Both the position numbers and the translations under genes were made by a program. A stretch of DNA of 64,000 bases, from the NCBI GenBank assembly GCA_020850715.1, contig JADZED010000027.1:210598-274597 (forward strand), in the 5' to 3' direction. The notes under the pieces were generated by a model. The model saw only the letters and a list, made by a program, of their open reading frames with translations. It had not been told where the DNA came from and searched no databases. Of this stretch, positions 1 through 8,766 are shown one piece after another. How positions within the stretch are numbered: the stretch's first letter is position 1; each line of letters opens with the position of its first letter. Origin of the DNA: Acidobacteriota bacterium. Its GTDB lineage: Bacteria; Acidobacteriota; Vicinamibacteria; Vicinamibacterales; CAVVIG01.

Positions 1-97
1 GAAGCTGAACCTGGTGCGCTGGATCAGCCCGCGCACCGTGAAGGAGAACTTCAATCCGCCGCGCGACTACCGCTACCCGTTCATGAACGAGGCCTGA
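1..97 (+). CDS. C-terminal end of an unrecognised protein (partial)
   Basis: The reading frame starting at base 2 is open from the window edge to a TGA at 95-97 and encodes the last 31 residues of a protein, ending in PFMNEA. The tail is rich in aromatic and basic residues. I do not recognise the family from this fragment. The next gene begins 13 bases later on the same strand, so the two may be cotranscribed. Everything upstream lies outside the window. Confidence 0.6.
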   Translation, partial: KLNLVRWISPRTVKENFNPPRDYRYPFMNEA

Positions 98-110
98 GGC
101 GGCCGGCCCG

Positions 111-2198
111 ATGAACCGATTGGGCTTCCTCTCCGGCGCCGCGCTCGCCGGCGCCCTTGGCGGCTGGTCGCTCCTTGCGTCGCAGGGCGAGGCGGGCGCG
201 ATCTTCGGTTTCACCCAGGCGTCGTCGTCGATCGAGCGCGCCCTCGAGCGGCGATTCCTGTCGATGCCCCGGGCCGACCTGATCGAGCAGGCGCACGCCC
301 TGCTCACCGCCGAACCGCACGCGGCCGGATCGGCGCGCGATCGCGCGCTGGCCGAGTGGGTGCGCGATCGCTGGCGTGAGTACGGACTCGATCGCGTCGA
401 GATCGTCGAGCACCAGGTGCTGGCGCCCTCCGCAGTCGAAGTCGTCGTCGAGATGCCGGGTGGGGCTCCGCCGTGGCGCGCGTCGATGCGGGAGGCGCCG
501 CTCGAGGCCGGCCCGCCGCCCGGCGTCGAGATCGGCCCCGCCTACCACGCGTTTTCCGCTTCCGGCGACATCACGGCGCCCGTCGTGTTCGCCGGCGCCG
601 GGACCGACGACGAGTACGACTGGCTCGAAGCGCACGGCATCGCCGTGAAGGGCCGCATCGCCCTCGTGCGCTATTCGGTGCCGTACGTCTACCGCGGCTT
701 CAAGGCGTGGACCGCCCAGCGCCGCGGCGCCGCGGGCATCCTGATCTATTCCGATCCGGCCGATGATGGCTCGCGCAAGGGGCCCGCCTATCCGGATGGC
801 CCGTGGGGGCCCGACAGCCGCATCCAGCGCGGCGCCATCGGCTACACCTTCAACGTGCCCGGCGATCCGCTCACGCCCGGGTGGGCCTCGGTCCCGGGCG
901 CCAGGCGCGTCGCCGTGCGGGACGCGCCGGCGATGCCGGCCATCCTGAGCGCTCCGTTGTCGGCGCGCGATGCCGGCGCCATCCTGCGCGCGCTCGACGG
1001 CCCCGACGTGCCCCGCGCGTGGCAGGGTGGTCTGCCGCTCGCCTACCGCGCCGGCGGCACGACGACGGTCCACATGCGCGTGCGGATGGACGACGCCGTC
1101 CGTCCGATCTGGTCGGTGATCGGCCGGATCGCCGGGTCCGAGCGGCCCGACGACCTCGTCGTCGTCGGCAATCACCGCGACGCGTGGGTGTTCGGCGGCG
1201 TCGATCCGGCGACCGGAACGGCGGCCCTGATGGAGCTGGCGCGCACGCTCGGTGGGCTCGCGCAGCGGGGCTGGCTGCCGAAACGGACGATCGTCTTTGC
1301 GAGCTGGGACGGCGAGGAGCTCGCGCTCACCGGCTCGACCGAGTGGGGCGAGCAGAACGAGCGGACGCTGTCGGCGCACGCGGTCGCCTACATCAACGTG
1401 GACAGTGCGGCGTCGGGCGCGACCTTTCAGGCGACGGCCGTGCCCTCGCTCAATCGGCTCGTGCGCGAAGCGGCGGACGTTGTCGTCGATCCCGAGAGCG
1501 GACGCTCGATTGCCGCCTCAGCGCGGAGGGGCCCGGATCTGGTCAACAATCGCATCGGTACCGGCTCGGATTACTCCGTGTTCCTCAACCATCTCGGCGT
1601 GCCGATTGCCGACCTGTCGTTCACCGGGCCCTACGGCGTCTATCATTCCGCCTACGACACCCATCGCTTCGTGCAGCGCTTCGGCGATCCCGGGTTCCGC
1701 TACCAGCTCGCGATGACGCGGCTCTGGGGGCTGATCGCGCTGCGGCTGGCGAACGCCGACCTGCTGCCGTTCGACTACCGGCCGTACGCCGCACGCGTGC
1801 GCGAGTTCATCGAGGAGGTCCGATCGAGCCAGCCGCCGCACCGCGCCTCGCTGCCTCTGCTGCGCCAGGCGGCGGATCGTTTTTCCGCGGCCGCCGGCGC
1901 CGCCGGCACCCGCATGGAGGCGGTGCTCGCATCGATCGGCGCAGACGAGGAGGAACGGACCGCGATCAATCAGGCGCTGATGGCCGTGGAACGCGCGTTC
2001 GTCGATCCGAACGGACTCGCGGAACGTCCGTGGTATCGCCATCTGATCTACGCACCGGCGCCGAGCTACCAAGCCGAGCCCGTGCCCGGCGTGGCCGAGG
2101 CCGTGCGGTCCGGCGATCCGCAGCGCGTCGCCGCGGAGGCCGAGCGCCTCGCCCGCGCGCTCGACCGCGCCGCTGCGATTCTCGATCCGGCGCCCTGA
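111..2198 (+). CDS. M28 family metallopeptidase, glutamate carboxypeptidase II-like, exported
   Basis: A 695-residue zinc exopeptidase with the layout of the GCPII/transferrin-receptor branch of family M28: hydrophobic N-terminus (about residues 5-30), a PA-type insert (about 140-290), the co-catalytic zinc domain (about 330-545) and a helical C-terminal dimerisation-type domain. Visible metal and catalytic signatures are NHRDAW (H355, D357), WDGEE (about 399-403) and YHSAYDT (H512). The family removes N-terminal residues or C-terminal glutamate from peptides. The N-terminus suggests export to the periplasm. It sits 13 bases after the preceding gene. The ATG at 111 fits the signal-peptide-like start. 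The exact substrate cannot be read from the sequence. Confidence 0.9.
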   Translation: MNRLGFLSGAALAGALGGWSLLASQGEAGAIFGFTQASSSIERALERRFLSMPRADLIEQAHALLTAEPHAAGSARDRALAEWVRDRWREYGLDRVEIVEHQVLAPSAVEVVVEMPGGAPPWRASMREAPLEAGPPPGVEIGPAYHAFSASGDITAPVVFAGAGTDDEYDWLEAHGIAVKGRIALVRYSVPYVYRGFKAWTAQRRGAAGILIYSDPADDGSRKGPAYPDGPWGPDSRIQRGAIGYTFNVPGDPLTPGWASVPGARRVAVRDAPAMPAILSAPLSARDAGAILRALDGPDVPRAWQGGLPLAYRAGGTTTVHMRVRMDDAVRPIWSVIGRIAGSERPDDLVVVGNHRDAWVFGGVDPATGTAALMELARTLGGLAQRGWLPKRTIVFASWDGEELALTGSTEWGEQNERTLSAHAVAYINVDSAASGATFQATAVPSLNRLVREAADVVVDPESGRSIAASARRGPDLVNNRIGTGSDYSVFLNHLGVPIADLSFTGPYGVYHSAYDTHRFVQRFGDPGFRYQLAMTRLWGLIALRLANADLLPFDYRPYAARVREFIEEVRSSQPPHRASLPLLRQAADRFSAAAGAAGTRMEAVLASIGADEEERTAINQALMAVERAFVDPNGLAERPWYRHLIYAPAPSYQAEPVPGVAEAVRSGDPQRVAAEAERLARALDRAAAILDPAP

Positions 2199-2209
2199 GC
2201 CGCGCGTCC

Positions 2210-2215
2210 TATAAT
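2210..2215 (+). promoter_or_regulatory. -10 box TATAAT for the esterase gene
   Basis: A perfect TATAAT lies in the 24-base gap before the esterase ATG at 2223, leaving 7 bases between hexamer and start codon. Transcription would begin at or next to the ATG, so the message is probably leaderless. No clear -35 element is visible. Confidence 0.55.
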
Positions 2216-2222
2216 CGCCCGC

Positions 2223-3020
2223 ATGGCCGCGACATATTTCCCGCGCCGGTGGCTCTTTTCCGCGCTCCTCGCCGCCGTACTTCTCCATCCCGCCCCCGCA
2301 CGCGCCCAGGGGCGCATCGTCATCGAAACGATCGACGGCCGGCAGGTCATCACCTACCTGCCGCCGGGCTACGACGGCGACGCCGGGCGCCGCTACCCGG
2401 TCGTCTACCTGCTGCACGGCGGAGGCGGCACGCCGCAGTCGTTTCTCGCGGGCAACTACTCGGGCCTCAACATCATGACGACCATGAACAATCTCGTGCG
2501 CCTGAACGTGGTGCGCGAGATGATCATCGTCATGCCCGACATCAACGGGGTGTATCAGGATTTCATCGCGACCGAGCTGGTGGGCCACGTCGACGCGACC
2601 TACCGGACGATCGCCCGCCGCCAGAGCCGCGGCATCGGCGGCCATTCGCGCGGCGGCTGCGGAGCGTTTCTGCTGGCCACCGATCATCCGGAGCTCTTCA
2701 GCGCCGTCTATGGCATGAGCGCGAGCTGCCTGGATCGGGAGACCGAACGGGTCGAAGGCGCGCCCGGCCAGGGGCTGCGCGAGCCGCTCGCCGCGCGGAT
2801 CGCCGGCCTGAAACCGGCAATCGAACAGGTCAAGGTGGCGTTCGACGTCGGTACCGAGGATCGGCTGCTCCGCGCGAATCAGAGCCTGGCCGCCGCGATG
2901 GAGCGCGCGGGCATTCCCCACGCGTTCGAGGCCTACCCGGGCGATCACAATGGTGTCATTCGCCAGCGGATCGCCACCAAGCTGCTGCCGTTCTTCTCCA
3001 GGGAGCTCGCCGCCTACTGA
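2223..3020 (+). CDS. Exported alpha/beta-hydrolase, putative esterase (esterase D/feruloyl esterase-like)
   Basis: A 265-residue protein with a clear signal peptide (basic start, hydrophobic core, APARAQG cleavage region around residue 30). The mature part has the order expected for the PF00756 putative esterase family: an oxyanion-hole region YLLHGGGG near residue 62, the nucleophile elbow GGHSRGG around residues 138-144 (serine nucleophile), and a late histidine in YPGDHNG near residue 240. Such enzymes hydrolyse carboxylic esters, often on plant-derived phenolic or acetylated sugars. The substrate is not determined here. It is a single gene with its own promoter and no ribosome-binding site. 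Confidence 0.85.
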   Translation: MAATYFPRRWLFSALLAAVLLHPAPARAQGRIVIETIDGRQVITYLPPGYDGDAGRRYPVVYLLHGGGGTPQSFLAGNYSGLNIMTTMNNLVRLNVVREMIIVMPDINGVYQDFIATELVGHVDATYRTIARRQSRGIGGHSRGGCGAFLLATDHPELFSAVYGMSASCLDRETERVEGAPGQGLREPLAARIAGLKPAIEQVKVAFDVGTEDRLLRANQSLAAAMERAGIPHAFEAYPGDHNGVIRQRIATKLLPFFSRELAAY

Positions 3021-3058
3021 CGCCTCGACTGGCACCGTCCTTGCGATCCGCGGCGGTC

Positions 3059-3385
3059 ATGCGCCCCCTCCATTCGCTGGAGTATCTCGACGAGCTCGAA
3101 GCGCGGGTCGATCGGAGCCGTCACTGCGATCGACACGTCCGCGTGCTGCGGTGGATCTTCAGCCGCGACGAGGACGAAACGGTCGTCTGCGAGCTGGGCC
3201 TGACGGGCGAGGATTCAGAGTACGAGCTGCGCGTGCCTGCGCGCTGGAGTCCCACGGGCGCGTCGATCGAACGGTTCGACGACGCCCTCACGGCGTTCCA
3301 GCGGCACGCGATGATCGAGCGGCTGCTGCTCGACGACGGCTGGACGCTGCACGAGTTCCAGTCGGAGCAGGTTACCGTGCACTGA
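3059..3385 (+). CDS. Hypothetical protein, 108 residues
   Basis: A small acidic protein starting at ATG 3059, rich in Asp, Glu and Arg, with no signal peptide or membrane segment. It has a compact alternating pattern that looks folded (for example ETVVCELGLTGEDSEYELRVP). I do not recognise a family. It lies 38 bases after the esterase on the same strand. The coding signal is supported by acidic amino-acid use and by the absence of a competing frame, but not by homology I can name. Confidence 0.55.
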   Translation: MRPLHSLEYLDELEARVDRSRHCDRHVRVLRWIFSRDEDETVVCELGLTGEDSEYELRVPARWSPTGASIERFDDALTAFQRHAMIERLLLDDGWTLHEFQSEQVTVH

Positions 3386-3440
3386 ATGGCGGCCGCCGGC
3401 CTTGCGGGCGCGCGACTTTACCTGCGCACGGATCGGCCGG

Positions 3441-3446
3441 TCTAAT
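3441..3446 (+). promoter_or_regulatory. -10-like hexamer TCTAAT before the DUF1800 gene
   Basis: TCTAAT ends 6 bases before the ATG at 3453. It matches the close-spaced -10 pattern seen before many genes in this window and supports choosing 3453, not the upstream in-frame start at 3402. Confidence 0.4.
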
Positions 3447-3452
3447 CGCGGC

Positions 3453-4970
3453 ATGAAGATCAGGGCTGCCGCCCGAGTCTCACTGGCCGCGATCGCGATC
3501 GTGTCGGCCGCGCGGTCCCTGGCCGGCAGCGGGGAGTCGCCCGCACGCGAGCCCGATCGCCAGGCCATCGTGCACTTCCTCAGCCGGACGACCTACGGGC
3601 CGCGGCCGGTCGATGTCGCCCGCGTGCAGCGCATCGGCCTCGCCCGCTACATCGACGAGCAGCTTCATCCCGAGCGGATCGACGACACGGCGATCGAGGG
3701 GCGCCTGGCCGGCTTCGAGACCTCCGCCCTGACGTCGCGCGAGATCGCGGAGCAGTACGCGCGGCCCGCGCTCGAGGCGCGGCGCGAGCGCCAGCGGCTG
3801 GCGAAGCCGCGCGGCGAGGAGACGACGCCGGCGGGGCCTGGCGACGAGGTCCGGCGCGCGAACCAGCCGCTCGTCGAGCTCTCCGAGCAGAAGATCCTCC
3901 GCGCGGCCTACAGCGAGCGCCAGCTCCAGGAGGTGCTCGTCGACTTCTGGTTCAACCACTTCAACGTCGATGCGCGCAAGGGGCCCGACCGGTTCCTGCT
4001 CACCGCCTACGAGCGCGACGCGATCCGGCCGCACGTGCTCGGATCGTTCCGCGAGCTGCTCGGCGCGACGGCGAAGAGCCCGGCGATGCTCTTCTATCTC
4101 GACAACTGGATGAGCGCCGCCGACCCCGCCGGCGCGCGTCAATCCGGCGCGCGGCGCGGGCTGAACGAGAACTACGGGCGCGAGCTGATGGAGCTGCACA
4201 CCCTGGGCGTCGACGGCGGCTACACGCAGCGCGACGTGACGGAGGTGGCGCGCGCGTTCACGGGGTGGACCGTTCAGCAGCCGCGCCGCGGCGGGCCGTT
4301 CCGCTTCGATCCGCGCGCCCACGACCGGGGCGCCAAGATCGTGCTCGGCCACCGCATTGCGGCGGGCGGCGGCATCGAGGACGGCGAGCGCGTGCTCGAC
4401 ATCCTCGCAGCGCAGCCGGCGACCGCGCGCTTCATCGCGGGCAAGCTCGCACGCCGGTTCGTGAGCGACGCCCCGCCGCCCGCGCTCGTCGATCGCGTGG
4501 CCGCCCGCTTCACTTCCACCCACGGCGACCTCCGGGCGGTGATGCGGGAGATCCTGGCCGCGCCCGAGCTGCTCGCACCCAGCGGCTACCGGGCGAAGGT
4601 GAAGACGCCGTTCGAGTTCGTCGTCAGTGCCGTGCGCGCGCTCGATGCAGACGTCACGCGCGCCGCGCCGCTGGTCCGCGCGGTGCAGCAGCTGGGCATG
4701 CCGCTGTATCAATGCCAGCCGCCAACCGGTTACCACGACACGGCGGACGCCTGGGTGAACGCCGGCGCCCTCGTCGAGCGGATGAACCTCGCGCTGGCGC
4801 TGGCGTCGGGTCGGGTGCCGGGCGTGGCGTTCGCGCCCGAGCGGTGGACGATCGACGCTGCGCTCTTCGGCGAGGCGAGCCCGGCGACGCGGGAGACGAT
4901 CGCGCGGGCGCCGACGAAGGTTCAGCAGATTGCGCTCGCGCTCGGTTCGCCGGAGTTCCAGCGGCGGTAG
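3453..4970 (+). CDS. DUF1800 domain-containing exported protein
   Basis: A 505-residue protein that starts with a signal-peptide-like segment (about residues 1-25, MKIRAAARVSLAAIAIVSAA) and then shows the DUF1800 layout. Early on there is a FLSRTTYGPRPVDV region, then WFNHFNVD, NENYGRELMELHTLGVDGGYTQ and VTEVARAFTGWT. These are hallmark blocks of the family, which is common in Acidobacteria, Planctomycetes and Verrucomicrobia. Its function is unknown. It is followed 60 bases later by a DUF1501 gene, its usual partner, so the two probably act together outside the cytoplasm. The ATG at 3453 is preferred because it starts the signal peptide. Confidence 0.9.
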   Translation: MKIRAAARVSLAAIAIVSAARSLAGSGESPAREPDRQAIVHFLSRTTYGPRPVDVARVQRIGLARYIDEQLHPERIDDTAIEGRLAGFETSALTSREIAEQYARPALEARRERQRLAKPRGEETTPAGPGDEVRRANQPLVELSEQKILRAAYSERQLQEVLVDFWFNHFNVDARKGPDRFLLTAYERDAIRPHVLGSFRELLGATAKSPAMLFYLDNWMSAADPAGARQSGARRGLNENYGRELMELHTLGVDGGYTQRDVTEVARAFTGWTVQQPRRGGPFRFDPRAHDRGAKIVLGHRIAAGGGIEDGERVLDILAAQPATARFIAGKLARRFVSDAPPPALVDRVAARFTSTHGDLRAVMREILAAPELLAPSGYRAKVKTPFEFVVSAVRALDADVTRAAPLVRAVQQLGMPLYQCQPPTGYHDTADAWVNAGALVERMNLALALASGRVPGVAFAPERWTIDAALFGEASPATRETIARAPTKVQQIALALGSPEFQRR

Positions 4971-5030
4971 CGCCTCGTCTGGTCGCACGCGCCGGAAGTG
5001 CAGGCGTCAGGCCTGCGTGGGGAGCACAGC

Positions 5031-6284
5031 ATGCAGTCGCGGCGGGTCTTCCTCAGGAACGGCGCGTTCGCTCTGGTGAGCGTGGGATTCGCGCCGTCGT
5101 TTCTCGCACGCACGGCGCTGGCCGCCGGCGCCTCCCGTGCCAGACGGCTGATCGCCATCTTCCAGCGCGGTGCCGTCGACGGCCTGAGCCTGGTCGTGCC
5201 GTTCGGCGAGGCGGCGTACTACCAGGCGCGGCCGGGCATCGCGATCGCGCCTCCCGGCGGCACGGGTGGATCCGCGCTCGATCTCGACGGCTTCTTCGGG
5301 CTCCACCCACGCCTCGGCCCGCTGCACGCGCTGTGGCGGAGCGGCCGGCTCGCGATCGTCCACGCGTGCGGATCGCCCGACAGCACGCGCTCGCATTTCG
5401 ACGCGCAGGACTACATGGAGACGGCGACCCCTGGCGTGAAGAGCACCGGCGACGGATGGCTGAACCGCTGCCTGCGCGTGCGCCGCGAGGAGCCGCCGGC
5501 GCCGCTGCGCGCCGTTGCGCTCACGCCGGAGATGCCTCGCGCCTTGCAGGGGCCGGCGCCGGCGCTCGCGATGCGCGGGATCGCGCAGTTCGGCCTCCGC
5601 GGCGGCGCCAAGCTCGGCGGATCGTTCGAGGCGGAGTACGCGGAGGCTGCGGACCGGACGCTGGGCCGCACCGGCCGCGACGCCTTCGACGCGCTCCGGC
5701 AGCTCGCCTCGGCCGGTCCCGCGCGCTATCGTCCGGCGCCCGGCGTCGAGTACCCGCGCTCCCCCTTCGGCCAGGCGCTCGCCCAGATCGCGCAGCTCGC
5801 CAAGGCGGATGTCGGCATGGAGATCGCCTTCGCGGAGATCGGCGGCTGGGACACGCACGTGAACCAGGGATCGGGCGAGGGACAGCTCGCCGCGCGGCTC
5901 GACGACTTCGGCCGCGCCGTGGGCGCGCTGATCGCCGACCTCGGCGACCGCATGGACGAGACGGTGGTGTTGACGATGTCGGAGTTCGGACGCGCCGTGA
6001 GCGAGAACGGCAACGGCGGCACCGATCACGGCCACGGCAACGCGATGCTCGTCGTCGGCGGCGGGGCCCGCGGAGGACGGGTGTACGGCCGCTGGCCCGG
6101 GCTCGCGAGGGAGCAGCGGTTCGAAGGACGGGACCTCGCCGTGACGACCGACTTCCGCGACGTGTTCGCCGAGATCGTCGTCTCGCACCTGGGCGTCGCG
6201 GATCCGGCGCCGATCTTCCCCGGCTTCGAGGTGCGGCGCGAGCGCTTCCCCGGATTGTTCGCGCCGGATTCGCAGCCGGCGTAG
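5031..6284 (+). CDS. DUF1501 domain-containing protein with a Tat-type signal
   Basis: A 417-residue protein. The start at ATG 5031 gives a twin-arginine signal (SRRVFLRNG, then a hydrophobic stretch to about residue 33). An upstream in-frame start would bury this signal. The body carries DUF1501 blocks: RRLIAIFQRGAVDGL, GSPDSTRSHFDAQDYMET, EIGGWDTHVNQG and MSEFGRAVSENGNGGTDHGHG. The family is related to the sulfatase/alkaline phosphatase fold and its members are exported. The substrate is unknown. A GGGGAG purine stretch lies before the start. It is paired with the DUF1800 gene upstream, a widespread two-gene unit. Confidence 0.9.
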   Translation: MQSRRVFLRNGAFALVSVGFAPSFLARTALAAGASRARRLIAIFQRGAVDGLSLVVPFGEAAYYQARPGIAIAPPGGTGGSALDLDGFFGLHPRLGPLHALWRSGRLAIVHACGSPDSTRSHFDAQDYMETATPGVKSTGDGWLNRCLRVRREEPPAPLRAVALTPEMPRALQGPAPALAMRGIAQFGLRGGAKLGGSFEAEYAEAADRTLGRTGRDAFDALRQLASAGPARYRPAPGVEYPRSPFGQALAQIAQLAKADVGMEIAFAEIGGWDTHVNQGSGEGQLAARLDDFGRAVGALIADLGDRMDETVVLTMSEFGRAVSENGNGGTDHGHGNAMLVVGGGARGGRVYGRWPGLAREQRFEGRDLAVTTDFRDVFAEIVVSHLGVADPAPIFPGFEVRRERFPGLFAPDSQPA

Positions 6285-6351
6285 CGCCGCACGCGTCGGC
6301 CGGCCACGCGCAGGACCGTCGGGCAGCCCGGTCGGGGACCCTCGAGAATGA

Positions 6352-6663
6352 TCAGGCGGTGGACGCCGCGCGGCCTGAACGGGCGTCGCGCACGTCCTGG
6401 TGGACCGCCTGCGTCTCCGGCGACGGGTCCGTGCCCAGCTCTTTCGCCAACAGCGCGCGGCAGGCTTCGTACACCCGGAGCGCTTCGGCGCGATCGCCCA
6501 GGGCCGCGTGGATGCGCATGAGGCGGCGGTAGCCCTCCTCCCGGAAGGGTTCGAGCGCCACGCATTCCCGGGCCGACGCGAGCGCGAGCGGCGGCTCGCC
6601 ATCGAGCAGCCAGATCTCCGAGGGGCAGGCCAGGATGCCGTGCAGCCGGAGCCGGACTGATAT
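6352..6663 (-). pseudogene. Fragment of a BTAD (SARP/AfsR-type) transcriptional activator
   Basis: About 100 codons on the minus strand encode the end of a bacterial transcriptional activator domain. The TPR-like pattern EEGYRRLMRIHAALGDRAEALRVY is followed by LAKELGTDPSPETQ, the classic C-terminal signature of BTAD. The frame continues toward higher coordinates only as low-complexity, antisense-like sequence, and no DNA-binding domain is present. I read this as the surviving 3' end of a larger regulator. The flanking stretches 6285-6351 and 6664-6863 hold no other gene I can support. Confidence 0.6.
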
Positions 6664-6863
6664 GAGCCGGGACCGCCTGTGGGCCCCATTCACGGATCGC
6701 CAGCGCCGCCGGGCCGTGCGCTCGGCCCGTGCGCTTCGCCGAGCAGAGCGTGACGCGGTCACGCCAGGCTCGCGCCGGACCTGCCCGCGGTGCGTCGCGT
6801 GTCGCCGGTGCGGTCTGCGGGCCAGTCCCGCCGGCGCGTGACGCGCCGGCGGGCCGCGCTGCG

Positions 6864-6869
6864 TAGAAT
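6864..6869 (+). promoter_or_regulatory. -10 box TAGAAT for the PLP enzyme gene
   Basis: TAGAAT ends 6 bases before the GTG start at 6876. No ribosome-binding site fits between them, which suggests a leaderless message. Confidence 0.5.
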
Positions 6870-6875
6870 GGCGGG

Positions 6876-7991
6876 GTGCAGCTCCCGGATCTCCCGACGC
6901 CCCAGGTCGTCGTCGATCGCAGCCGCGCGCTGCGGAACATCCAGCGCGCGCAGGAGGTCGCCGCTGCCGCCGGCGCCCGCCTGCGTCCACACGCGAAGAC
7001 CCACAAGTCGCCCGTCGCGGCGCGCTGGCAGATCGAGGCGGGCGCCGCCGGCATCTGCTGCGCCCAGCTCGGCGAGGCGGAGGTGTTCGCCGGCGCCGGC
7101 ATCGCCGACATCCGCCTGCCCTACCCGATCAACCCGTCGAACGCCGCGCGCCTGCTCGCCCTCATGGATCGCGCGGCGATCTCGATCATCGTCGACCATC
7201 TCGAGGTCGCGCGCGCGTGGTCGGCCGTCATGCGTCGTGCCGGGCGGCGCCTCGATGTCCTCGTCAAGGTCGACGTCGGCTTCCATCGCTGCGGGATCGA
7301 TCCGGACGCCGATCCTCTCGCCTTCGTGCAGGCGATCGACGGCCTGGACGGCCTGCGCCTGCGCGGCCTGCTGAGCCACGCGGGCCATGCCTATCAGGCG
7401 CCGTCCGAACGGGACCTGCGCGCGATCGCCCTCGAGGAGGCGCGAATCCTCACCGGCCTGCGCGATCGCGCGGCGGCCTCAGGGATCGGGATCGAGGAGC
7501 TGTCGGTCGGCGCCACGCCGCTGCTGCGGTTTGCCGCCGCGCAGCGCGGCATCACCGAGATCCGTGCGGGCAACTACATCTACTTCGACCGCACGCAGGT
7601 GGCGCTGGGCAGCGCGGCGCTGGACGACTGCGCGCTCATGGTTCTCGCGACGGTCGTATCCAAGCCGGCGCCCGATCGGATCATCCTCGATTGCGGCAGC
7701 AAGACGCTGACCGGTGATCAGGCCAGAGGCTTCAGCCCGATGCCGGGTTACGGCGCGATCCTCGACGAGGGCGGAACCGGCGTCGACGGCACGCTCGTTC
7801 TCGAGCGGCTGTCTGAGGAGCATGCGACCGTCCGGGTCGCCGGGTCGACGCGGCTCGAGCCGGGCGCCCGCGTCTTCGTCGTTCCGAACCATTCCTGCGT
7901 CGTGTCGAACCTGGTCGACGAGATCGTGCTGGTCGACGGGAATCGCATATTGGAGCGGATGGAGGTTGCCGCTCGGGGTAGAATCCAGTAG
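6876..7991 (+). CDS. D-threonine aldolase/D-serine dehydratase-like PLP enzyme (DSD1 family)
   Basis: A 371-residue fold-type III PLP enzyme. The N-terminal alanine-racemase-like barrel contains the PLP lysine in RPHAKTHKS (K41), and the C-terminal domain has the metal-binding NHSC motif (H339, C341) of the eukaryotic-type D-serine dehydratase and D-threonine aldolase group. It should act on D-hydroxy amino acids in the cytosol, either cleaving D-threonine to glycine and acetaldehyde or dehydrating D-serine. The start is GTG 6876, directly behind a -10 box. The next gene, three bases after the stop, encodes a microcompartment shell protein. An aldehyde product would fit that neighbour, but this is speculative. 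Confidence 0.85.
   Translation: MQLPDLPTPQVVVDRSRALRNIQRAQEVAAAAGARLRPHAKTHKSPVAARWQIEAGAAGICCAQLGEAEVFAGAGIADIRLPYPINPSNAARLLALMDRAAISIIVDHLEVARAWSAVMRRAGRRLDVLVKVDVGFHRCGIDPDADPLAFVQAIDGLDGLRLRGLLSHAGHAYQAPSERDLRAIALEEARILTGLRDRAAASGIGIEELSVGATPLLRFAAAQRGITEIRAGNYIYFDRTQVALGSAALDDCALMVLATVVSKPAPDRIILDCGSKTLTGDQARGFSPMPGYGAILDEGGTGVDGTLVLERLSEEHATVRVAGSTRLEPGARVFVVPNHSCVVSNLVDEIVLVDGNRILERMEVAARGRIQ
7979..7984 (+). promoter_or_regulatory. -10-like TAGAAT before the microcompartment gene
   Basis: TAGAAT overlaps the last codons of the PLP enzyme and ends 10 bases before the ATG at 7995. The shell protein may therefore have its own promoter in addition to read-through. Confidence 0.35.
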
Positions 7992-7994
7992 CTC

Positions 7995-8291
7995 ATGGCA
8001 GACAAGGACAAGCGCGCGCTCGGCGACGCCCTCGGCATGGTCGAGACCATCGGCCTGGTCGGCATGATCGAGGCCGCCGACGCCATGGTGAAGACGGCCA
8101 ACGTCGTCTTCGTCGGCTGGCAGAAGGTCGACGCCGGCATGGTCACCGCGATCGTCCGCGGCGACGTCGGATCGGTGAAGGCGGCGACCGACGCCGGCGC
8201 GGCGGCGGCGCGGCGCGTCGGGCAGCTCGTGGGGGTGCACGTGATCCCGCGGCCGGCCGACGGCCTCGAGAAGACCTTCCCGATCACCTGA
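7995..8291 (+). CDS. Bacterial microcompartment hexameric shell protein (BMC-H)
   Basis: A 98-residue protein covering one complete BMC domain. It has the conserved opening [20 protein letters not shown], the central [19 protein letters not shown] that forms the pore face, the [11 protein letters not shown] helix, and an HVIPRP tail. BMC-H subunits form the hexagonal tiles of carboxysomes and metabolosomes. No other shell gene (BMC-P or BMC-T), encapsulation-peptide enzyme or signature aldehyde dehydrogenase is present in this window, so this is an orphan. It follows the PLP enzyme by three bases and ends overlapping the convergent MerR gene by 8 bases. Confidence 0.93.
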   Translation: MADKDKRALGDALGMVETIGLVGMIEAADAMVKTANVVFVGWQKVDAGMVTAIVRGDVGSVKAATDAGAAAARRVGQLVGVHVIPRPADGLEKTFPIT

Positions 8292-8766
8292 TCCCCGCGC
8301 TCCGCTTCGTCCGCTTCGTTCGCCTGCGCCGGACCTTCCCGCTGAGCTCCTTCAGCAGCCCTTCGTCGCCAATCGCCAGCAGCGGCTGTGCGGGCGTCTG
8401 CAGCAGATTGAAGAACTGGCCGCGATCGGTCCGCGCGTAGATCTCCCGGCCGTCGGTGAGCAGCCGCACGTGTCCCCCGCCGCCGGTTGCGTCGAACAGC
8501 CGCACGTGGAACTGCTCGCCGAGCACCGCGAGCACCGCGTGCAGCTGCCGGATGGTGAAGCCGCGGGCGCGCAGCTCCGCGAGCACCAGCAGCTCGAAGA
8601 GCTCGATCGGCGTGTAGCGCCGCTCGGTGTGGCCGCCGGCGTCGGTCCGGTGGGAAGGAATCGACGGTGAGAGCAGTCCGCCCTCGTCCCACAGCTGCAG
8701 CCGCCGCGCCGTCAGGCCGGTCAGCGCCGCGACCTCGCGCGAGCTGTAGGTCGGCTTCAGCCTCAT
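8284..8766 (-). CDS. MerR family transcriptional regulator
   Basis: A 160-residue regulator with an N-terminal winged helix of MerR type: [26 protein letters not shown], then [27 protein letters not shown]. It lacks the long dimerisation helix and cysteine motifs of metal sensors. The C-terminal half (about residues 90-160) ends in a very basic [12 protein letters not shown] region and has no sensor domain I can name. Its ATG overlaps the stop of the dehydratase gene upstream by 4 bases (ATGA), indicating translational coupling. Its 3' end overlaps the convergent BMC gene. Confidence 0.85.
   Translation of the reverse strand: MRLKPTYSSREVAALTGLTARRLQLWDEGGLLSPSIPSHRTDAGGHTERRYTPIELFELLVLAELRARGFTIRQLHAVLAVLGEQFHVRLFDATGGGGHVRLLTDGREIYARTDRGQFFNLLQTPAQPLLAIGDEGLLKELSGKVRRRRTKRTKRSAGIR

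Noticed and set aside
81..1379. 432-residue open frame on the minus strand
   Set aside because: It is the antisense shadow of the M28 peptidase, Arg/Gly/His-rich with no motifs, and typical of very G+C-rich DNA.
5007..6689. 560-residue open frame on the minus strand
   Set aside because: It is mostly antisense to the DUF1501 gene. Only the BTAD remnant in another frame at 6352-6663 is credible.
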